From NCBI RefSeq assembly GCF_026341855.1, contig NZ_JAPENW010000001.1, positions 6,253,001 to 6,317,000 on the forward strand: a stretch of DNA of 64,000 bases. The letters are read 5' to 3'. The notes under the pieces are model-generated. The model had not been told where the DNA came from. It did no database searches and saw nothing but the letters and a program-made list of their open reading frames with translations. Numbering within the stretch: position 1 is the first letter of the stretch; each line of letters starts with the position of its first letter. A program made the translations under genes and the position numbers. This DNA comes from Streptomyces sp. NBC_00568. GTDB taxonomy: Bacteria > Actinomycetota > Actinomycetes > Streptomycetales > Streptomycetaceae. Below are positions 31,558 through 40,224 of the stretch, one piece after another.

Positions 31558-32044
31558 GAAGTTACGTGGTCCAAGTGCTGGTCGTGGAAGGGCGACGGGC
31601 ACGCCGTATCGCGGTGCGGGGTGATCACGGGTGTCGAGGGCAGCGTAGCGTCCGCGTGCGACAGCCCGGTCACAGGGGTTTCGCAGCCGGACGCGGCCGC
31701 CCTCCGCCGTCCCGGTGCGGGGCGTTGTCGTCCCTGGTGGCGGGCCCGCGGGTGGTCCTTCGCGAGCCAGGGTCCGGCTCGGGTGCCGCCGAGGTCGGGC
31801 CGAGGTCCCTCCTGAGGTCCGGTTCGGCTCCGGCCCAGGTCCGACCCGGGGCCGGACCGGTTCCGGACCCGCGGCGTGATGGGGAGTGACCGTGCGGTGG
31901 CCGGGGGTGTTGACCGGCCGCCGGGCCGCCGCTTACGTTGCTGCGGCAGGGAAAGCGCTTGCTGTCGCCGAGGGGCACGCGTTCGGTGGCGCCAGGCGTT
32001 GGCCGACGTCTGACATCACGTCCGATGGAGCGCTGATCAGGTAG
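31558..32044. other. Intergenic region with low-complexity GGTCCGG block
   Basis: 487 bp. A degenerate run of GGTCCGG/CCGGACC-like words fills about 31760-31875 and can form many hairpins. Long frames here are not coding by codon pattern. A promoter and LacI-type site occupy 31910-31960. Confidence 0.6.
31910..31960 (+). promoter_or_regulatory. Promoter with LacI-type operator for the Gfo/Idh-PmoA operon
   Basis: A -35 TTGACC (31910-31915), 18 nt, -10 TACGTT (31934-31939). GGAAAGCGCTTGC (perfect core AAGCGCTT at 31953-31960) lies just past the expected transcription start, as in LacI-family repression of sugar operons. Confidence 0.6.
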
Positions 32045-33460
32045 ATGACCTCATCCCGTACCGCAATCGATCCCCAGGCCTCTCCGAGCCGCACCGCGGA
32101 CCCCGTGACCACCCCGAGCAGGGCGGGCACCCCTCTCGGCGGTCGCCGTATCAGGGCCGCCGTCGTCGGCGCGGGTGCCATCGCGCGCGGGAGTCACCAC
32201 CCCGCACTCGCCCGGCTCGCCGAGGAGGGCGAGACGGAGATCGTCGCGGCGGTGGACATCGCCGAAGGCGCGGTCCGGGCGTTCTGCGCCGAGGCGGGCA
32301 TCCCGCACGCGTACACCGATCTGGACCGGATGCTCGAGGAGCAGCGGCCCGATCTCGTCGCCGTCTGCACCCCGCCGACCCTGCACCGTGAGCAGACCGT
32401 CGCCGCGCTGCGGGCGGGCGCGTGGGTGTGGTGCGAGAAGCCGCCCGTGCCGGCGCTCGCCGACTTCGACGCCGTCGAGGCGGCGGAGGGTACGGACGGC
32501 GGGCCGTACGCCGCGATCGTCTTCCAGCACCGCTTCGGCTCGGGCGCCCGGCACGTACGGCGCCTGATCGCGGAGCGGGCCATGGGCCGGCCGCTCGTCG
32601 CGCACTGCCAGACCACCTGGTACCGCAACGCCGACTACTACGCCGTCCCCTGGCGCGGCCGCTGGGCGACGGAGGGCGGCGGGCCCGCGATGGGGCACGG
32701 CATCCATCAGATGGATCTGCTCCTCGATCTGCTGGGGCCGTGGACCGAGGTGCGCGCGATGACCGGTCGTCTGGTGCACGACGTGGAGACGGAGGACGTC
32801 TCGACCGCCCTGGTCCGCTTCGCGAACGGCGCCCTGGCGACCGTCGTCAACAGCGTCCTGAGCCCCGACGAGGTCAGTCGTATCCGCGTCGACTGCGAGC
32901 GCGCCACCGTCGAGCTCACCCACCTCTACGGTCACAGCAACGACAACTGGCGGATCACTCCGGCGCCCGACGTGCCGGAGGCCGATGTCGCCGCCTGGCG
33001 GGATTTCGGCGCGGACGTGCCCAGTTCGCACCTCGCGCAGCTGCGGGACCTCGTCGCGAGCATGCGGGCGGGGGAACGGCCGCGCAGCAGTGGTGCCGAC
33101 GGGCGCAGCAGCCTGGAACTGATCACCGCGCTCTACAAGTCGGCGTTCACGGACACGACCGTCCGTGCGGGGGAGATCGGTCCGGGAGACCCGTACTACA
33201 CGGCGCTGCACGGTGGCGCCCCCGGCTGGGCACCCGCCGGGACCCGGGCACCCGCCGGGACCCGGGCACCCGCCGGGACCCGGGCACCCGCCGGGACCCG
33301 GGCACCCGCCGGGACCCGGGCGCCGGACGGGACCCGGGCGCCGGACGGGACGGGGCCGTCGGATGCAGCGGATGCCGGCGGGCGTCCGGCTGTGCCGGGC
33401 GGGGCCGGGCCGTCCGGGGTCGAGGCGTCCGGGGCGGTCGGCGCGGAGGTACGGGCATGA
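32045..33460 (+). CDS. Gfo/Idh/MocA family oxidoreductase with C-terminal repeat tail
   Basis: 471 residues. Rossmann domain AAVVGAGAIARGSHHPAL starting near residue 39, CEKPPVPALADFDAVEAAE as the EKP signature near 130-150, then an HGIHQMDLLLDLLGP segment typical of the family. Residues after about 395 are an (APAGTR)n tail from seven 18-bp repeats (33230-33355), probably disordered. First gene of an operon with PmoA and cupin genes (4-nt overlaps). Together with the LacI-type operator this points to NAD-dependent breakdown of a sugar or polyol. Confidence 0.88.
   Translation: MTSSRTAIDPQASPSRTADPVTTPSRAGTPLGGRRIRAAVVGAGAIARGSHHPALARLAEEGETEIVAAVDIAEGAVRAFCAEAGIPHAYTDLDRMLEEQRPDLVAVCTPPTLHREQTVAALRAGAWVWCEKPPVPALADFDAVEAAEGTDGGPYAAIVFQHRFGSGARHVRRLIAERAMGRPLVAHCQTTWYRNADYYAVPWRGRWATEGGGPAMGHGIHQMDLLLDLLGPWTEVRAMTGRLVHDVETEDVSTALVRFANGALATVVNSVLSPDEVSRIRVDCERATVELTHLYGHSNDNWRITPAPDVPEADVAAWRDFGADVPSSHLAQLRDLVASMRAGERPRSSGADGRSSLELITALYKSAFTDTTVRAGEIGPGDPYYTALHGGAPGWAPAGTRAPAGTRAPAGTRAPAGTRAPAGTRAPDGTRAPDGTGPSDAADAGGRPAVPGGAGPSGVEASGAVGAEVRA
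33230..33355 (+). repeat. Seven 18-bp tandem repeats inside the Gfo/Idh gene
   Basis: Five identical GCACCCGCCGGGACCCGG units (33230-33319) plus two variants (33320-33355), all in frame, encoding APAGTR and APDGTR hexapeptides. Copy number is likely to vary between strains. Confidence 0.95.
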
Positions 33461-34398
33461 GCGGGTCCTCCGACCAGGGGCTGCGGCTCGTCCACACGCA
33501 CGGGGAGCGCATCGCGATCAGCGAGGTCTCCACCGGCGTCGAGCTGGTGAGCTATGTCTACCGGCCCGAGGCGGCCTGGGAGTCCCCGAAGCCCTATCTC
33601 CATCCCCTGCGGACGCTGGCCGGCAACGTCGTCACGGACTACCGCCCGAACGACCACCGCTGGCACAAGGGCCTCCAGATGACGGCCTCGCACCTCTCCG
33701 GCCAGAATCTGTGGGGCGGCAACACATACGTCCACGGAAAGGGATATCTCGAACTCCCGGAGCGTGTCGGGTCGATGGCGCATGTCGCCTTCGAGGAGGT
33801 CACCGCGGAGGGCGGTGCCGCGGTCATCGCCGAGCGGCTCACCTGGCATCCGTACGACGGTGAGCTGTGGGCCGAGGAGGAGCGCCGCGTCGAGGTGCGT
33901 GACGTCGACCCGGAGGCGGGCTCCTGGGCGCTGACCTGGAGCTCCGCTGTCACCAACCGCCGCGAGGAGCCGCTGCGCTTCGGCAGTCCGACGACCGCGG
34001 GGCGCGAGATGGCCGGCTACACGGGTCTGTTCTGGCGCGGACCGCGCTCCTTCCGGGACGGGCGGGTCATCGGTCCGGAATCCGAAGGGCCCGACCTGAT
34101 GGGGCGGCAGGCGCCCTGGCTCGCGTACTCGGCCGAGCACGACGGCACCGACGGTCACGCGACCCTCGTCTTCGCGCACGCCCCCGAGAACGACCACTCC
34201 GGGTCGCGGGGCACCCACCCGGCCCACTGGTTCGTGCGCAACGAACCCTTCGCGGCGGTCGCCCCGTCCCCGGCCTTCTTCGAAGAACTGGAACTCGCTC
34301 CCGGTGACACCCTCGCCCGCCGCTACCGGGTGGTCGTCGCCGAGGGCGCCTGGGAACGCGAGGACGTCGTCAAGTACCTGGCGGAGCACCCCTGGTGA
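33457..34398 (+). CDS. PmoA family protein (DUF6807)
   Basis: 313 residues, ATG overlapping the previous stop (ATGA). The pattern ELVSYVYRPEAAWESPKPYLHPLRTLAGNVVTDYRPNDHRWHKGLQM is typical of the PmoA family found with sugar dehydrogenase operons; GRVIGPESEGPDLMGRQAPWLAYSAEHDG follows and the end has the characteristic YRVVVAEGAWERE. No signal peptide. Enzymatic role unclear; association with the dehydrogenase suggests carbohydrate metabolism. Confidence 0.85.
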   Translation: MSGSSDQGLRLVHTHGERIAISEVSTGVELVSYVYRPEAAWESPKPYLHPLRTLAGNVVTDYRPNDHRWHKGLQMTASHLSGQNLWGGNTYVHGKGYLELPERVGSMAHVAFEEVTAEGGAAVIAERLTWHPYDGELWAEEERRVEVRDVDPEAGSWALTWSSAVTNRREEPLRFGSPTTAGREMAGYTGLFWRGPRSFRDGRVIGPESEGPDLMGRQAPWLAYSAEHDGTDGHATLVFAHAPENDHSGSRGTHPAHWFVRNEPFAAVAPSPAFFEELELAPGDTLARRYRVVVAEGAWEREDVVKYLAEHPW

Positions 34399-35120
34399 GC
34401 GCCGTGACTCCCGGCTTCCCGGGGCTCCCGGGAGCCGTCGCCGTGTCGCACCTGCGGGTGTACGACTGGCCCGCGGCGGACGGCGTGTGCGGCGGAACCC
34501 CCCATCTCCACCTGACCTGTTCGGAGGCGTACGTCGTCACCGGCGGGCGGGGTTCCGTCCAGACGCTGACGGCATCGGCGTACGAGGTGACGCCGCTCGT
34601 GCCCGGCACCGTCGCCTGGTTCACCCCGGGCACGATCCACCGGCTCGTCAACGAGGACGACCTGCGCATCACCGTGCTCATGCAGAACAACGGCCTGCCG
34701 GAGGCGGGTGACGCGGTCATGACCCTGCCCCCGGAGTACCTCACCGATCCCGGGACCTACGCTGCGGCGACCGTCATTCCGGCGGACGCGCCGGAGGGAG
34801 AGCGGGCGCGCTTCGCCCGCGCCCGGCGTGATCTCGCCCTGGAGGGCTATCGCGCGTTGCGTGACGCGGACGGCCCCGCTCCGCTCGCGGCGTTCCACCG
34901 GGCCGCCGCGGCCCTGGTGCGGCCACGCCTCGCGGAGTGGCTGGCGCGGTGGCGACGCGGCGCCGAGGCCGCCGTCACGGCCACCGAGGACCAGCTCGAC
35001 CGGCTGGAGCGGGGCGACGCCTCGCATCTCGCCGGTGCCGTCGTGCGGGCCGAACGGCCTTCTGCGCGAGGCCGGTTCGGCATGTGCGGGCGGCTCGACG
35101 TCTACGAGGGGGCCGAGTAG
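34395..35120 (+). CDS. Cupin domain protein
   Basis: 241 residues, GTG overlapping the PmoA stop by 4 nt. The cupin region has GGTPHLHLTCSEAYVVTGGRGSVQTL and PGTVAWFTPGTIHRLVNEDDLRITVLM: His-x-His, Glu and a later His suggest a metal site (about residues 36-100). The rest is helical and Arg-rich. Third gene of the operon. Isomerase-like or sugar-binding role likely. Confidence 0.82.
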   Translation: MSAVTPGFPGLPGAVAVSHLRVYDWPAADGVCGGTPHLHLTCSEAYVVTGGRGSVQTLTASAYEVTPLVPGTVAWFTPGTIHRLVNEDDLRITVLMQNNGLPEAGDAVMTLPPEYLTDPGTYAAATVIPADAPEGERARFARARRDLALEGYRALRDADGPAPLAAFHRAAAALVRPRLAEWLARWRRGAEAAVTATEDQLDRLERGDASHLAGAVVRAERPSARGRFGMCGRLDVYEGAE

Positions 35121-35199
35121 GGCAGGCGTACGGCCCCATCCGCGAGACGGCACACATCGCTCTCTGCCGGACTCCGCGTCGCCGGCGCCCTGCCCGCGG

Positions 35200-35661
35200 T
35201 CACGCCACCGCGGGCCCCGTCACCGTCCAGCCCGGGGCCTGGGGGTGGGCGGTGAGGGCGTCGTGTTCGACCTGCTCCCCGCACTCCCGGCAGACCACCT
35301 GGGGGACCAGCTCGTGGCCGCAGGTGTGCTCCAGCACCATGGGACGGAAGCCGCCCTCCTGGAGGTGCCGGTCGCCCCATGCCATGAGGGTGAGCAGGAC
35401 GGGTTCCAGTTCGAGACCCGCCCGGGTGGGCCGGTACTCGTAGCGCTTGGGGCGGTCGCTGTACTCCGCCTTCTCCAGCAGCCCGGCGTCGACGAGGCGC
35501 TTCAGCCTGGTCGTCAGCACGTCACGAGGGGCGCCGGTGTTGCGCACCAGCTGGTCGAAGCGCGTGGCGCCGAGCGACACCTCGCGCAGGACCAGCAGGG
35601 AGTACTTCTCGCCGACGAGAGCGAGCGTCGCGGCGATCGAGCAGGGGCGGGCGTCCTTCAT
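35200..35661 (-). CDS. HxlR-type winged-helix regulator
   Basis: 153 residues. HTH region CSIAATLALVGEKYSLLVLREVSLGATRFDQLVRNTGAPRDVLTTRLKRLVDAGLLEK (about 7-65) is the HxlR/DUF24 signature; Cys7 could be a redox sensor. The C-terminal part includes CGHELVPQVVCRECGEQVEHDAL, four Cys/His residues like a small zinc ribbon. Likely leaderless: TAGACT is 6 nt upstream. Divergent from a thiolase gene, with a 33-bp perfect inverted repeat at its own -10 region. Confidence 0.92.
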   Translation of the reverse strand: MKDARPCSIAATLALVGEKYSLLVLREVSLGATRFDQLVRNTGAPRDVLTTRLKRLVDAGLLEKAEYSDRPKRYEYRPTRAGLELEPVLLTLMAWGDRHLQEGGFRPMVLEHTCGHELVPQVVCRECGEQVEHDALTAHPQAPGWTVTGPAVA

Positions 35662-35672
35662 GCCATCAGTCT

Positions 35673-35705
35673 ACCGAGTGGGTTGGAACTTCCAACCCAC
35701 TCGGT
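35673..35705. promoter_or_regulatory. 33-bp perfect inverted repeat, HxlR operator
   Basis: ACCGAGTGGGTTGGA (35673-35687) and TCCAACCCACTCGGT (35691-35705) are perfectly complementary, with a 3-nt centre. It overlaps the -10 of the HxlR gene and lies 114 bp before the thiolase start. A weaker imperfect repeat (GAGTTGG...CAAACTC) lies at 35723-35741. Confidence 0.92.
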
Positions 35706-35818
35706 TACTCTTGGGTCACTTGGAGAGTTGGAAAATCAAACTCACTGACTCGCCGAGTTCGAAGACCGGACGCACCCGGTCGCCGGTTCCCCGACCTCAC
35801 AGATCTGAGAGGCATCCC

Positions 35819-36994
35819 ATGCGCGACGCCGTGATCGTCGAAGCCGTACGCACCCCGGTGGGCAAGGGCAAGCCGAACGGCTCCCTCGCCCACGTCCACC
35901 CCGTGGAACTCCTCGCCCACACCCTCCGTACGCTCGTCGAGCGCTCGGGGATCGACCCGGCGCTGATCGACGACGTCATCGGCGGCACCGTCGACCAGGT
36001 CGGCGAGCAGGCCATGAACACCACCCGGTACGCCGTGCTCTCCGCGGGATTCCCCGAGTCGGTGCCCGCGACCACGGTGGACCGTCAGTGCGGCTCGTCG
36101 CAGCAGGCCGTGCACTTCGCCGCGCAGGGCGTCATGTCGGGGGCGTACGACATGGTCGTGGCCTGCGGTGTGGAATCGATGAGCCGTGTGCCGATGTGGT
36201 CCAACGTGCCGACGGGCGCGGATCCCTTCGGGCCCGGGGTCGCCGAGCGCTACCCCGAGGGGCTGGTGCCGCAGGGCATCAGCGCCGAACTCATCGCCGC
36301 CAAGTGGGGCATCACCCGCGAGCGGATGGACGCCTTCGCCGTGGACTCGCACCGGAAGGCCGCCGAGGCGTGGAGCGCCGGTCTGTTCGAGGCCGAGGTC
36401 GCGCCCCTGGAAGGTGTCACCCGGGACGAGAGCGTCCGTCCCGGCAGCACCCCGGACATACTCGCCGGGCTGAAGCCCGCCTACTACGACCCCGCCTTCG
36501 GCGAGCGTTTCCCGCAGATCGACTGGTCGGTCACGGCCGGGAACGCGAGTCCGGTCAACGACGGCGCGTCCGCCGTGCTCATCACGTCGAGCGAGACCGC
36601 CGCCCGTCTCGGCCTGCGGCCCGTCGCCCGTCTGCACAGCTTCGCCGTCACGGGTTCGGACCCGCTCCTGATGCTCACCGGCGTCGTCCCGGCCACCGAG
36701 AAGGTGCTGCGCAAGGCAGGGCTCGACCTCGGCGACATCGACCTCTTCGAGGTGAACGAGGCCTTCGCCGCCGTCGTCCTCGCCTGGCAGCAGGAGACCG
36801 GCGCGGACCTGTCCAAGGTCAACGTGCACGGCGGGGCGATCGCGATCGGCCACCCGCTCGGCGCGAGCGGCACCCGCCTCACCACGACCCTCGTCCACGC
36901 GATGCGCGCCCGCGGGGCCCGCTACGCGCTGCAGACGATGTGCGAGGCGGGCGGACTGGCCAACGCGATGATCCTGGAAGCCGTGCGCCCGTAG
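35819..36994 (+). CDS. Acetyl-CoA acetyltransferase / thiolase
   Basis: 391 residues; ATG with GAGAGG at 7-nt spacing. Thiolase active site is intact: Cys91 (DRQCGSSQQAVHFA), His345 (AIGHPLGASG) and Cys375 (TMCEAGG). It condenses or cleaves beta-ketoacyl-CoA. The HxlR regulator and its palindrome lie directly upstream, so expression should be substrate-responsive. A degradative thiolase is the more natural reading. Confidence 0.93.
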   Translation: MRDAVIVEAVRTPVGKGKPNGSLAHVHPVELLAHTLRTLVERSGIDPALIDDVIGGTVDQVGEQAMNTTRYAVLSAGFPESVPATTVDRQCGSSQQAVHFAAQGVMSGAYDMVVACGVESMSRVPMWSNVPTGADPFGPGVAERYPEGLVPQGISAELIAAKWGITRERMDAFAVDSHRKAAEAWSAGLFEAEVAPLEGVTRDESVRPGSTPDILAGLKPAYYDPAFGERFPQIDWSVTAGNASPVNDGASAVLITSSETAARLGLRPVARLHSFAVTGSDPLLMLTGVVPATEKVLRKAGLDLGDIDLFEVNEAFAAVVLAWQQETGADLSKVNVHGGAIAIGHPLGASGTRLTTTLVHAMRARGARYALQTMCEAGGLANAMILEAVRP

Positions 36995-37007
36995 CGGCCG
37001 TCGTGCC

Positions 37008-37826
37008 TCAGTGACCGCGCAGGTGGTGGCGCTTGCGCCAGGCCACCACCGCTCCGGCCAGGGCGGGGAGCGCGATGAAGGCCATCGCGATCAGGAAGGC
37101 CGGGGAGGTCGGTGACGACGCACGGGCACCGGCGACGGCGTACGCGGCGGTGTTCGGGATCGAGCCGAGCGCCGTCGCGAGCAGGAAGGGCAGCCAGCCC
37201 ATGCGGGAGACGGCCGCGCAGTAGTTGGCGGCCCAGAACGGCACACCGGGGAACAGCCGGGCCGCCATCATCGAACGGAAGCCGTGCCGGCTGAGCTGAC
37301 CGTCCGCCGCCTTCAGCCAGCGGGCCCGCAGCAGCGGCCGCAGCGCGTCCTGCCCGAGGATCCGGCCGAGCCCGAAGGCGACACCGGCACCGAGCACCGT
37401 GCCCACCAGGGCGGTGCCCAGGCCCAGTTGGGACCCGAACAGGGCGCCGGCCGCCAGATTGAGCAGAGGGCGGGGCACGAACGCGACCGTGCACAGCCCG
37501 TACGCCACGGCGAACGCGACGGCCGCCGCGGCGCCGCCGAGCTGGGGCGGCCAGCCGTCGGCGAGCAGCCGCTGCGGTTCGAAGAGCAGCACGCTCGACG
37601 CGGCCGACGCGAGCAGCACGACCAGCAGGGAGAGCCGCGACCACGGCGAGAGCAGCGCTCTCAGGCAGAGCCCGGCCGGGCCGGTGCGTGCGGCGGTCGG
37701 GTCTACGGGTGCGGCGACGGCAATCTCCGAGGCGACGACCAGGTCGGCGGCGACGGTGAGCTCCGTGGCGGCGGCCTGGGGAGTGGCCGTGGCGGTGCCC
37801 CCAGAGCGGGTGGTGGCATCGAGCAT
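37008..37826 (-). CDS. TVP38/TMEM64 (VTT/DedA-like) membrane protein
   Basis: 272 residues. About 55 residues of Ala/Thr-rich cytoplasmic N-terminus, then five to six membrane segments. The VTT core is VAFVPRPLLNLAAGALFG and ARLFPGVPFWAANYCAAVSRMGWLPFLLATALGSIPNTAAYAVAGA, a conserved pattern of SNARE-associated Golgi proteins. Leaderless start likely (TAGTGT 6 nt upstream). Probable lipid scramblase or transporter; substrate unknown. Confidence 0.9.
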   Translation of the reverse strand: MLDATTRSGGTATATPQAAATELTVAADLVVASEIAVAAPVDPTAARTGPAGLCLRALLSPWSRLSLLVVLLASAASSVLLFEPQRLLADGWPPQLGGAAAAVAFAVAYGLCTVAFVPRPLLNLAAGALFGSQLGLGTALVGTVLGAGVAFGLGRILGQDALRPLLRARWLKAADGQLSRHGFRSMMAARLFPGVPFWAANYCAAVSRMGWLPFLLATALGSIPNTAAYAVAGARASSPTSPAFLIAMAFIALPALAGAVVAWRKRHHLRGH

Positions 37827-37875
37827 CCGGTGACACTAACCGACAGACGTGTGTGATCGCCGTATGGTTCGTCTC

Positions 37876-38610
37876 ATGGGCGTCACAGCTTCCGGAACGT
37901 CAGGTGCCCGGTTCGAGGTGCCGGACAGCCCGCTCGCGGACACCGTCCTGGACCGGCTCACAGCTGTCTACGCGGCTGCCGCCGACCCCCGTCGGGCCGC
38001 GTCGATGCGCGCCTACATGAAGGACATCGCCCCCTTCCTCGGGCTGACGACGCCCGAGCGCCGCGCCCTGTCCCGCACCGTGCTCGTGGATACCGCCCGC
38101 CCCGGCGAGGCGGACTGCACGGCGATCGCACTGCGCTGCTGGGAGCTGCCGGAACGCGAGTACCAGTACTTCGCCGTCGACTATCTGCGCCGCCATGTGG
38201 CGCGCCTGTCGCCGGGCTTCCTGCCGGTGGCCCGGCACCTCGTCACCACCGTCTCCTGGTGGGACACCGTCGACGCGCTCGCCGCGCACGTGGTGGGAGG
38301 CCTGGTGGCCGCCGACCCGGCACTGCGGACCGACATGGACGCCTGGATCGAGGACGACGATCTGTGGGCCGCCCGCACCGCTCTGCTCCATCAGCTCCGC
38401 TACAAGGAGGCCACCGACACCGGGCGCCTCTTCGCGTACTGCGTCCGCCGGTCCGGCCATCCCGACTTCTTCATCCGTAAAGCGATCGGATGGTGTCTGC
38501 GCGAGTACGCCAAGACCGACCCGCGGGCGGTGCGGGACTTCGTCGCCGCGGAGCGGGAGAGACTCGCGCCGCTGTCCGTGCGCGAGGCGCTCAAGAACAT
38601 CGGCCCCTGA
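37876..38610 (+). CDS. DNA alkylation repair protein (AlkD-like HEAT repeat)
   Basis: 244 residues from the ATG at 37876, chosen because TATGGT lies 7 nt upstream (leaderless); GTG 37849 and ATG 37864 are other in-frame starts. The helical repeat pattern RRAASMRAYMKDIAPFLGLTTPERRALSR, then LPEREYQYFAVDYLRRHVARL and WWDTVDALAAHVVGGLVA ... DDLWAARTALLHQLRYKEATDTGRLFAYCVRRSGHPDFFIRKAIGWCLREYAKTDP, is typical of AlkD DNA glycosylases. It flips no base in the usual way and acts on alkylated purines. Confidence 0.9.
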   Translation: MGVTASGTSGARFEVPDSPLADTVLDRLTAVYAAAADPRRAASMRAYMKDIAPFLGLTTPERRALSRTVLVDTARPGEADCTAIALRCWELPEREYQYFAVDYLRRHVARLSPGFLPVARHLVTTVSWWDTVDALAAHVVGGLVAADPALRTDMDAWIEDDDLWAARTALLHQLRYKEATDTGRLFAYCVRRSGHPDFFIRKAIGWCLREYAKTDPRAVRDFVAAERERLAPLSVREALKNIGP

Positions 38611-38727
38611 CCGCCGACGGCCGGCCGAGCGACCCCTCGGCCCCCTGAGACACCGCCCGCACCACGCCCGTCCCAGGGGCCCGGAAAACCATTCGACGTG
38701 GGCAGACGCGTCGGCAATGATCTCCTC

Positions 38728-38829
38728 ATGTTCCGGTACGCCTTCCTCCTCGCAGCATCCGCAGTCGCGGATGCGCCGAAGGCTGCCGTCCAGATCATCA
38801 CGGCAGCCGTAGACGGCGCCCGAAGCTGA
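38728..38829 (+). CDS. Candidate 33-residue hydrophobic peptide upstream of tuf3
   Basis: ATG 38728 to TGA 38827-38829; product begins MFRYAFLLAASAVADAPKAA and continues VQIITAAVDGARS. One hydrophobic stretch followed by an amphipathic helix. No ribosome binding site; AATGAT lies 6 nt upstream of the ATG, which would suit a leaderless start. Its position 130 bp before tuf3 makes a leader or a membrane micropeptide both possible. Confidence 0.4.
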   Translation: MFRYAFLLAASAVADAPKAAVQIITAAVDGARS

Positions 38830-38959
38830 CCCTTCCCGGATTGTCCGGCGGACCCCGCAGGGGGAGGGTCGGGAAGTCCTCGGGGTCCCCGTCCCGGCCC
38901 GTTCGCGCCGGGGCCATCACTCAGCTCAGCTGACACTGAAGAGGCTTCGAGGTACAGCC

Positions 38960-40138
38960 ATGCCCAAGACGGCTTACGTGCGCACCAAACCGCACCTCAA
39001 CATCGGCACCATGGGTCACGTCGACCACGGCAAGACCACCCTGACCGCCGCCATCACCAAGGTCCTCGCCGAGCGCGGCTCCGGCGGCTCCACCCGCTAC
39101 GTACCGTTCGACCGGATCGACCGGGCGCCGGAGGAGGCCGCGCGCGGCATCACCATCAACATCGCGCACGTCGAGTACGAGACCGACACCCGGCACTACG
39201 CGCACGTGGACATGCCGGGCCACGCCGACTACGTCAAGAACATGGTCACGGGCGCGGCCCAGCTGGACGGGGCGATCCTCGTCGTGTCCGCGCTGGACGG
39301 GATCATGCCCCAGACCGCCGAGCACGTGCTGCTCGCCCGGCAGGTGGGTGTCGACCACATCGTGGTCGCCCTCAACAAGGCCGACGCGGGCGACGAGGAG
39401 CTCACCGACCTCGTGGAGCTCGAGGTCCGCGAGCTGCTCTCCTCGCAGGGCTACGGGGGCGACTCGGTACCCGTCGTACGGGTGTCCGGCCTGAGGGCCC
39501 TCGAGGGGGACCCGCGATGGACGGCGGCGATCGACGCGCTGCTCGACGCCGTGGACACCTACGTGCCGATGCCCGAGCGCTATCTCGACGCGCCGTTCCT
39601 GATGCCGGTCGAGAACGTGCTCACCATCACCGGACGCGGAACGGTCGTCACCGGTGCCGTGGAGCGCGGCACGATCCACGTCGGCGACCGCGTCGAGGTG
39701 CTCGGCGCCGCGGTCGACACCGTGGTCACCGGGCTGGAGACCTTCGGCAAGCCCATGGAGGAGGCGCAGGCCGGCGACAACGTGGCGCTGCTGCTGCGCG
39801 GCGTGCCCCGCGACGCGGTCCGCCGCGGGCACATCGTCGCCGCGCCCGGCAGTGTCGTACCCAGCAGTCGCTTCACGGCGCAGGTGTACGTCCTGTCGAC
39901 GCGCGAGGGCGGCCGTACGACAGCCGTCTCCACCGGGTACCGGCCGCAGTTCTACATCCGCACCGCGGACGTGGTCGGCGACGTCGACCTCGGCGAGCGG
40001 GCCGTCGCCCGGCCCGGCGACACCGTCACCATGACGGTCGAGCTCGGGCGCGAGGTGCCGCTCGAGCCGGGCCTCGGCTTCGCGATCCGCGAGGGCGGCC
40101 GGACGGTCGGCGCGGGGACGGTGACATCGGTCGGCTGA
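38960..40138 (+). CDS. tuf3: Divergent elongation factor Tu (Tuf3 type)
   Basis: 392 residues, ATG with GAGG 8 nt upstream. G1 GHVDHGKT (19-26), switch RGITIN (62-67), G3 DMPGHAD (84-90), G4 NKAD (139-142) and the domain 2-3 barrels are all present. Differences from the main EF-Tu include DMPGH for DCPGH and many substitutions. Streptomyces tuf3 genes are known to be minor, starvation- or ppGpp-related copies. Carries aminoacyl-tRNA to the ribosome in the GTP form. Confidence 0.95.
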   Translation: MPKTAYVRTKPHLNIGTMGHVDHGKTTLTAAITKVLAERGSGGSTRYVPFDRIDRAPEEAARGITINIAHVEYETDTRHYAHVDMPGHADYVKNMVTGAAQLDGAILVVSALDGIMPQTAEHVLLARQVGVDHIVVALNKADAGDEELTDLVELEVRELLSSQGYGGDSVPVVRVSGLRALEGDPRWTAAIDALLDAVDTYVPMPERYLDAPFLMPVENVLTITGRGTVVTGAVERGTIHVGDRVEVLGAAVDTVVTGLETFGKPMEEAQAGDNVALLLRGVPRDAVRRGHIVAAPGSVVPSSRFTAQVYVLSTREGGRTTAVSTGYRPQFYIRTADVVGDVDLGERAVARPGDTVTMTVELGREVPLEPGLGFAIREGGRTVGAGTVTSVG

Positions 40139-40224
40139 CGCCCGGCCCGGTACGGCGACGCGGGTGCCCGCCCCGAGAGGGCGGGCACCCGTGCGCGCCG
40201 TTGTCGGTACCGCACAATGGAGCC

